From assembly GCF_003597395.2 (NCBI RefSeq), contig NC_133774.1:44691485-44755484 (forward strand): DNA of 64,000 nt. Direction: 5' to 3'. The first letter of the stretch is position 1, and each line of letters opens with the position of its first letter. This DNA comes from Chelonoidis abingdonii (taxonomy: Eukaryota; Chordata; Testudines; Testudinidae). Below the pieces are notes generated by a model. The model was not told where the DNA came from. It saw only the letters and a list, made by a program, of their open reading frames with translations, and did not search any database. The position numbers were made by a program, and so were the translations under genes. Shown here piece by piece: positions 60,022-64,000 of the stretch.

Positions 60022-60092
60022 TAAAAGAACTGCTCTAGGGATTATTTGGCGGAAGTTCTATGGCCTGTGCTGTACATGAAGTCAGACTAGAT

Positions 60093-61087
60093 CAGTGGTC
60101 TTCAACCTTTCTACGCCCAAGATCACTTTTTGAATTTAAGAGCAACCCAGGATCTATCCCACCACTTCGACAAAGCCCCGTCCCACTCACTCCATCCCCC
60201 CTTCCATCGCTCCCTCTCCCTCACCCTCACTCACTTTCACCGGGCTGCAGTAGGGGGTTGGGGTTCAAGGGGGGGATGCAGGCTCCGGGCTGGGGCAGAG
60301 GGGTTTGCAGTGTGGGAAGGGGTTCTGGGCTGAGCTTGGGGCAGAGGGTTGGAGTGCAGGAGGGGTGAGGGGTGCAAGCTCTGGCAGGGAGTTTGGGTGC
60401 AGGAGGGGGCTCCAGGCTGAGGGCAGAGTACTGGGTTGCAGGAGAGGGTGTGGGCTCTGGGAGGGAGTTTGGGTGCAGGAGGGGGCTCCGGGCTGGGGCA
60501 GAGCATTGGGGTGCAGGAGGAGCAACAGGGTTCTGGCTCTGGGACGGGGGTCAGGGCTGGGGTTTGGGGTGCAGAAGGGGATTTGGGTGCAGGAGAGGGT
60601 ATGGGGTGCTGGCTATGGGAGGGGGCTCAGGGCTGGTGGTTGAGGTGCATCCTACTGCCAGGGATCACTTACCACCGGTGGCTCCTGGGTGGCAGAGTAG
60701 TCTGGCTGCCACTAAGGCAGGCTCCCTGCATACCCTGGCCCCATGCCGCTCCTGGAAGGGGGCAACGCACCCCTGCAGTCCCTGGGGAGGGGGCTGGGGG
60801 CACATAGCTCTGTGCACTGCTCCTCTCTGCAAGCACCGGCTCCGCAGCTCCCATTGGCCACAGTTCCCCATTCCCAGCCAATGGGAGCTGCGGGAGCAGT
60901 GCTTGCATTCGGGAGCAGCACGTGGAGGGAGACCCCTACTGCCGGGGCCACACTTGCCGCTTCTGGTAGTGGCATGGGGCTGGGGCAGGCAGGGAGCCTG
61001 CCTTAGAGGCAGCCCCACTGCTGCAGCACCACCAGAGATAGCAATCAACTGAGAGATCCTCTAGGATTGACTGCTTGGTGACCACTG
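60093..61087. mobile_element. non-autonomous hAT (995 bp) inside a CR1 tail
   Basis: Ends cagtggtcttcaacc and ggtgaccactg are TIRs. The perfect 8-bp TSD gactagat lies at 60085-60092 and 61088-61095. After a short unique start, 60240-60650 is a degenerate G-rich array (ggggctccgggctggggcag, gggtgcagga, gagtttgggtgcag). GC-rich sequence with inverted agctcccattggccacagtt / ccaatgggagctgcgg follows. The array gives frames of up to 226 codons (60372-61052) with a G/R/W-rich repetitive product, not a real protein. Confidence 0.92.
60240..60655. repeat. G-rich degenerate minisatellite inside the hAT
   Basis: Units of roughly 20-45 bp are built from ggggtgcagg, gggctc(c/t)gggctgggg and gcagagg. The array resembles the one at 11225-11590 in a different hAT family. 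Several runs of three or more g are close together on the plus strand. Confidence 0.7.
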
Positions 61088-61140
61088 GACTAGATGATCA
61101 CAGAGATCCCTTCTGGTCTTGAAAGCTGTGAATTTATGGA

Positions 61141-62369
61141 AAATGTACTGTCAATGTCCTGAACTATTTGGGAAATCCAGCTGTGATTTTGGGTGCTGAG
61201 CACTTCTGAACATTCCGGCTTTAGTGCTTAGTCACCATAGCAATAAGTGTACTTTATAGGTGGCTGATGGACATAACTGTAAACTTTTAAATGAGCCCCA
61301 CATGCTAGAAGGGGAAATTTAAAACCTGCACATTGGACCAACTTGTTTAGGGTTATACAATGGGGGAAATTTCCTCCTGACCTCAAGAAGCTGATTATTT
61401 TTGCCGTGAAACACAAAGACGGATTGCCCATATCATTTTACCCAGCTCATGATGATGCAGTCAAGGTGCTATGTAAATCTGTTCTTTTCTGAAAACAATA
61501 TTTAATACATTTCATTAAATAAACAAGAGAGAAGAGAGGAAAGAGGATGGTTTTCACACATTTCAGTTGGCCTCTTATGCAACAAGACACGTATCATTGC
61601 ATTAGTCATACTACTTGTTGGTGACATTTTCACCAACTCACTTTAACAAATGTTTAGATGCTTTTTATTCTTCAAAATGATTGTTTTTTTCCAAGGATGT
61701 TCTCCTTCCAGGAAGACAGAGTCTCACAATTTGATGAGCTTTGTTCTGATGCTGCTTTGGTGATAGAAATGTGATGCTGAACAAATAATACATATATATA
61801 TATATATTTTTTGTGCTATATTATAATCATCATAAAACCATTGTTGCTTTAATTCTATTTAATTTCTGACAAATCAATAGATTTTCTGGATTCTCTATAT
61901 TAACTATGTATCCATGTCATATGTGACATCCTCCCCACTCATTGGGATATAATTTTGAACTCCGCCACAAATTCTTTATGTCATTTTAATTTTCCATTGA
62001 GTGATAATTTTCTGTAATATTAAAAACAATCTACATTGTTTTAATAGAGTTTTAAAACACTGAAAAATAGGGCATGTAAACAAAAACTCATCTATTGATG
62101 GACTTGTATATAGTTTTTGCAATAATATTTTGCAAATATTATCACTTTTTCTTTTTGTGTAATATCCAAACAGATTGTAATTTTCTTGAATAATCTTTAT
62201 TTGAAATAATTCAACTTAAAAAAATTGTATAACAACAGTTCAAATGTTGCTCTGTGTTGTTCAGTTGTGACTAGTCAAATGAGTCACATTATAGCTTATT
62301 TTTTACTGGGCCTCAAGGCATTTTTTTACCCTCATAACTGATGCAGGAAGCCCAGGGATGCCTAATTTC
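61141..62369. other. unassigned AT-rich DNA
   Basis: No gene or element recognised. An (at)n run lies at 61792-61808. Confidence 0.4.
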
Positions 62370-62500
62370 CACTACATGCATCCGATGAAGTGGGATTCAC
62401 CCACGAAAGCTCGTGCTCCAAAACATCTGTTAGTCTATAAGGTGCCCCAGGACTCTTTGCTGCTTTTACAGATCCAGACTAACATGGCTACCCCTCTGAT
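62370..62500 (+). mobile_element. PLE 3' end, short copy
   Basis: It contains ccgatgaagtgggattcacc, cacgaaagctcgtgctcc, gttagtctataaggtgcccc and gatccagactaacatggct, in the same order as the copy at 52413-52521. Here it extends through to the terminal cccctctgat. It is strongly 5'-truncated. Confidence 0.75.
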
Positions 62501-62904
62501 GGTTAATATGAATTCGTTCAAAAAATTCAAATGAATATTCAAGCAAAGTTTATATACCTATAAACTATTTTCCCAGGTCTCTTTTTTACTTAAAGTTCCT
62601 TGAATGAAATAAAACATTTATCACAGGTCGGTACCTCATACCTTCGAATGACCGAAAACAGAACACACACAAACCAGAAGAAATCTCATATCAAGGGGTG
62701 CTACAAATCTGCAACACCAGATCTGAGAGGACAAGCTGCTAGCTCTACATGTACAACTAAAGCAAATCAGCTTCCTACAAATAGTGCCTACAATTCCAGT
62801 AATAGAAATGCTGGAATCCTCATTACTGAGGGTAACAGAAGTTAAAAGGAAATGTTGGGGAAACCAATCTTGTTTGTGGACAACAGTGTACAGCTATTAG
62901 CTAT
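62501..62904. other. unassigned DNA
   Basis: No gene or repeat recognised. Confidence 0.35.
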
Positions 62905-62984
62905 TAGTAGAGAGGAATGGTGGCCCAGTGGCTAAGATGCAGCTCAGGAGACATAGGTTCACTATTTCCTGTGTGACCTTAAGT
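62905..62984 (+). mobile_element. MIR/CORE-SINE head, interrupted by a PLE
   Basis: The tRNA-like head ggtggcccagtggctaagat, then ctcaggagacataggttcac and tcctgtgtgacctta is visible. It stops where the minus-strand PLE begins. Confidence 0.6.
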
Positions 62985-64000
62985 ATCAGAGGGGTAGCCA
63001 TGTTAGTCTAGATCTGTAAAAGCAGCAGAGAATCCTGTGGCACCTTATAGACTAACAGACATTTTGGAGTCGGTGGAGCTTGTCGTGTGGTGATGTACCT
63101 CGACTATCGTCCAGATCGAGGCTAAGTCAGAAATTTCAGGCGTATGTATAATGCTAAGCAAGTCAAGCAGAGATACGAGGTTAGTTTCAATCTCAAGGGT
63201 AGGGGAGGCCCGTGTATCTAGCAAGCTGCAAGGTGGGAAAACGCTAAGGAAAGCGAGAAACCTGTGTTCGTGTAAGCTGACAACCTATTTCACAGTCACT
63301 TTTGTTAGGTCCTGACTGCATGGTGTACAAATTGGATTCAGACTGAACTGAAGGCTCAGCAGTATTCCTCTTTGCAAGTCTGGTCCTGAAGTCGTTGCTG
63401 AGATCGGCCACCCTTTGAAGTCCTGCTATAGTGTGGACCAGGAGGTTGAATAGTGCTCTTCACTACAGCGTTTTGTGTATATTGCCATTTGCCTGATATC
63501 TATTTATGTCCAATATTATCCTTTTCCATAGAGGACTGTCCAGCGCAAAAACCAATAAAACGCCCCAAAAACTTGCCGATGTACAATAGCAGAAGGGCAT
63601 TGCTCGGGCATCATGATGGTGGTATATTACATTGGTGGACGCTGTGCAAGGTAGATGAACCAGATGAATGGTATGCGCCTGATCTGGTTTAGCGATCCTG
63701 TGATCGGTGTCGCTGTCTAGATAGATATGTGGCGCAGACGGTGCCATCGGGAAGTTTTTGCACGGATTGGTTCCTGAGGCTAGGAGTATACTATGTGTAC
63801 GGGCTGCTGCAGTATGCGTAGTGACGAATACGTTTTTCAGGTTGCAGGTTAGTCTGTGAAGCAAAGATGGCCTCCACCAAGACCTGTGAAAGTGTTGGCG
63901 ATCATGTCCAGATGGGTTGAGTATCCCGTGATGAGGAGTTGGACGTTGCGGGCGCGCGCTGTAGATGTGCCAGTTGGACCGTCCACACATTCGTTTCTCT
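62985..64000 (-). mobile_element. PLE 3' portion, runs off the window; very indel-rich after 63070
   Basis: The 3' terminus is at 62985 (agtatcagaggggtagccat on the plus strand). 62985-63070 closely matches the other two PLE ends. Beyond that, PLE order can still be followed: ggtcctgaagtcgttgctga, tgtatattgccatttgcctg, gatgtacaatagcagaaggg, tatattacattggtgga. It carries frequent extra bases. The order matches the reversed coding region for the C-terminal GIY-YIG endonuclease segment of a PLE as I remember it. Confidence 0.75.
63463..63990 (-). pseudogene. PLE endonuclease-region remnant
   Basis: The 175-codon minus frame retains scattered family blocks: HRLTCNLKNVFVT, SGTNPCKNF, PHIYLDSDTDHRI and CTASTNVIY. 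They correspond to the ...LKHILTS...TNPC....CPHIYTS.TITG....CTSTNVIY... stretch leading into the GIY-YIG domain. The cysteine-rich CxxC part and the YIG half are lost through frame changes after NVIY. Recognition is from memory of the family and needs a search. Confidence 0.6.

Larger units (their letters stand above)
60025..61140 (+). mobile_element. CR1 LINE 3' tail split by a hAT
   Basis: The left part runs gattatttggcggaagttct to gaagtcagactagat. The right part resumes gatcacagagatcccttctg and ends aagctgtgaatttatgg. Together they give the CR1 3' end, with the insertion at 60093-61087 between them. Confidence 0.85.

Noticed and set aside
60372..61052. Longest open frame in the window (226 codons)
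   Set aside because: It lies entirely within a hAT element, starts in a G-rich minisatellite, and encodes a repetitive G/R/W-rich product with no domain.
1..64000. CRISPR arrays, operons, phage or bacterial islands
   Set aside because: Direct repeats are only minisatellites, microsatellites or transposon copies. There are no ribosome-binding sites, no dense gene packing, and the repeats are vertebrate families.

Overview
This is non-coding vertebrate nuclear DNA, most likely from a turtle, made largely of decayed transposable elements. I infer a turtle because CR1 LINEs, L2/L3-type LINEs, MIR/CORE-SINEs, Penelope-like (PLE) 3' ends and many non-autonomous hAT families occur together and resemble repeats I remember from turtle genomes. 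Those family names come from memory, not from a search. Element boundaries rest on terminal inverted repeats (TIRs) and target-site duplications (TSDs) that can be read directly in the window. I see no convincing host exon, tRNA, rRNA, CRISPR array or operon. Apart from a few transposon remnants, the open frames are chance frames, many of them inside GC-rich repeats.

Layout. 1-12 kb: mostly unique AT-rich DNA carrying hAT elements at 2251-2723, 3786-4593, 5582-5950 (inside a SINE), 7135-7639, 9458-9910 and 11147-~11600 (one end only). 12-19 kb: solo LTRs at 12374-12842 and 17812-18680. 19.7-25 kb: a GC-rich palindromic element inside a MIR, then one CR1 LINE (minus strand, 20631-~24845) broken by two solo LTRs, an unclassified block and a hAT MITE. 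25-36 kb: unique DNA with L2/L3 remnants (27.6-28.5 kb), a compact hAT MITE (30095-30427) and a second CR1 with recognisable reverse-transcriptase sequence (32612-33685). 36-52 kb: mostly unique DNA with an AT-rich element and L2/L3 and MIR remnants. 52-64 kb: PLE 3' ends, a TA-flanked MITE, an inverted-dimer hAT (57747-59388), a 1-kb hAT inside a CR1 tail (60093-61087), and a PLE fragment running off the right edge.

The elements do not form a working system. They are a layered insertion record, and nesting gives relative ages: CR1 and MIR are oldest, with hAT and LTR insertions on top. Two observations stand out. The hAT at 57747-59388 carries two oppositely oriented copies of a transposase 3' end and has a perfect 8-bp TSD. 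The last ~930 bases become insertion-rich abruptly within a PLE copy, which could be a sequence-quality problem or real decay. I found no credible new host or defence system.
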